DNA of 13,445 nt. Source: JAZDFP01 sp043801445 (lineage in GTDB: Bacteria; Planctomycetota; MHYJ01; JACQXL01). The stretch lies in contig JAZDMB010000027.1 in the NCBI GenBank assembly GCA_043801445.1, positions 1 to 13,445 of the forward strand, given 5' to 3'. The notes under the pieces were generated by a model. It saw only the letters and a list, made by a program, of their open reading frames with translations. It made no database searches and was not told the DNA's origin. The position numbers and the translations under genes are program-made. Positions 12,781 to 13,445 of this stretch are shown here, one piece after another (the first letter of the stretch is position 1; each line of letters opens with the position of its first letter).

Positions 12781-12961
12781 GAACGGTTCGGATAGGTAAA
12801 CGAACGGTTCGCATAGGTATCCGAATGGTTCGGATAGGTATCCGAACGGTTCGGATTGGTAAACGAATGGTTCTGATAGGTATCCGAACGGTTCGGATTG
12901 GTAAACGAACGGTTCGGATAGGTAAACGAATGGTTCTGATAGGTATCCGAATGGTTCATCC
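12781..12961. repeat. 21-bp tandem dyad array (eight full units plus a partial)
   Basis: Units begin at 12781, 12802, 12823, 12844, 12865, 12886, 12907, 12928 and a partial at 12949. The consensus is GAAYGGTTCGGATAGGTATCC, with ends alternating between TATCC and TAAAC. Across unit junctions it forms dyads; ATCCGAACGGTTCGGAT is a perfect 17-bp palindrome at 12840-12856 and 12882-12898. GGATAGGTATCC is a second imperfect palindrome within the unit. The 21-bp period equals two helical turns. It is intergenic. Open frames exist on the minus strand only because 21 is a multiple of three. Confidence 0.92.
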
Positions 12962-13002
12962 AACCTGTCCAACGGTCAGGCGGGTAGTATGAGTTATTTG
13001 CC

Positions 13003-13033
13003 TAACTCCTTGTAATTCAAGGAATTAGAGTTA
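13003..13033. promoter_or_regulatory. Hairpin upstream of the last gene
   Basis: TAACTCCTTG, loop taatt, then CAAGG, a 5-nt bulge, and GAGTTA: an 11-bp stem in two blocks, 13003-13033. It lies between the 21-bp array and the ribosome-binding site at about 13048-13055. It may end transcription from upstream or shape the leader of the next mRNA; the following ATTTT is too short for a confident terminator. Confidence 0.45.
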
Positions 13034-13059
13034 ATTTTAAGAAAGAAAGAGAGGTAAAT

Positions 13060-13445
13060 ATGACAATAAATTATATCCCGAGGGATGACGCCAAGTTTGA
13101 CGAGTGGGGCCAGAATTTTGCCGCCCAACTGCCGGCTATTGCTACTTTAATTGGTGGTATTCCGCCTGCTTTAGTGACCGCGGTAACCACCGGCTATACG
13201 AACTGGGACATTTCCTTTGACGCCCATTTAGTGGCGAAGAATGCATCCCAAGCCGCCACTGAAGTCAAGGATGAAGACAAGGTCACGCTCCAAGCCGATA
13301 TCCGCTTGGTCGCACAACTACTCCAAAAGCATCCCAGTCTCACGGACGCCCAACGTCAGACCCTGGGGCTGACTGTTCCTGACCGAATCCGCACCCCTTC
13401 ATCGCCTGACTATGTGGTCAATTTACCACCGCCCCTACTCCTTCT
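13060..13445 (+). CDS. Unrecognised-function protein, N-terminal part only (runs off window)
   Basis: The ATG at 13060 follows GAGAGG by about 6 nt, and the frame stays open to the window end (128 codons). It begins MTINYIPRDDAKFDEWGQNF, continues with Ala-rich helical-looking stretches and then SLTDAQRQTLGLTVPDRIRT, and turns proline-rich (NLPPPLL) at the edge. No signal peptide or membrane segment is visible. It resembles a group of uncharacterised proteins that start with '(I)PRxDxxFDxWxxNF', carry an alpha-helical N-terminal half and continue into a beta-sandwich-like C-terminal part. I know this group from environmental genomes, Planctomycetota among them, but not by any experimental function. 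Codon use is more GC-rich than in the surface genes upstream. It is separated from them by the 21-bp array and a hairpin, so it is probably its own transcription unit. Confidence 0.7.
   Translation, partial: MTINYIPRDDAKFDEWGQNFAAQLPAIATLIGGIPPALVTAVTTGYTNWDISFDAHLVAKNASQAATEVKDEDKVTLQADIRLVAQLLQKHPSLTDAQRQTLGLTVPDRIRTPSSPDYVVNLPPPLLL

Noticed and set aside
12576..12972. Minus-strand genes with heptapeptide repeats across the 21-bp array
   Set aside because: A 21-bp period keeps any stop-free frame open, so two overlapping frames both appear as repetitive peptides. No ribosome-binding site or family similarity, and both overlap the end of a clear + strand gene.

Overview
The window most resembles a chromosome segment from an uncultured Planctomycetota-type bacterium of moderate GC content, probably metagenome-derived. 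This assignment is inference. It rests on three things: abundant dispersed 'cacagatta' and palindromic repeats, surface proteins built from Fn3-like and beta-propeller repeats, and a final gene of a type I associate with such genomes. No ribosomal RNA or taxonomic marker other than purF is present, so it is tentative. All recognised genes are on the + strand.

Layout. (1) Positions 1-2543 hold housekeeping genes: the C-terminal three quarters of an NRAMP-family metal transporter and purF, an Fe-S type amidophosphoribosyltransferase with a GC-rich in-frame insertion. (2) Positions 2567-3036 hold a small GxxExxY-family gene (PD-(D/E)XK-like) enclosed exactly by a 22-bp inverted repeat, followed 12 bp later by tRNA-Val(TAC). 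(3) Positions 3123-4189 contain no gene that I can see. They hold a repeat island: a hairpin array on a 44/22-bp grid, several copies of the 'aatctgtgtaatctgtggc' repeat, and a 16-bp tandem repeat. (4) Positions 4190-5782 encode a sigma-54 activator with an N-terminal PocR-type sensor. (5) Right after it lie two near-identical 17-bp dyads 22 bp apart, an AT-rich stretch, and a well-matched -24/-12 promoter at 5951-5966. (6) From 6188 to 12740 follow a small STAS-domain protein and three paralogous exported proteins sharing a TM-F-N-(Y/C)-G-G-C-G N-terminus and the same translational leader. They carry one Fn3-like domain; nine Fn3-like domains, a canonical Fn3 and a propeller; and one Fn3-like domain plus a seven-bladed propeller. 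(7) Positions 12741-13059 contain a 21-bp dyad tandem array, then the start of an unrecognised gene that runs off the right edge.

How it may work together. The activator, enhancer-like dyads and sigma-54 promoter form a plausible circuit that switches on the STAS protein and at least the first surface protein in response to a ligand sensed by the PocR domain. The surface genes look as if they evolve quickly. Their Fn3 modules alternate in an A-B order, tracts are shared between neighbouring genes, one blade is repeated exactly over 103 bp, gene ends are tandemly copied, and the large protein has an in-frame TGA exactly before its seventh blade. Dispersed repeats also supply part of the signal-peptide coding sequence of these proteins, and apparently an insertion in PurF.
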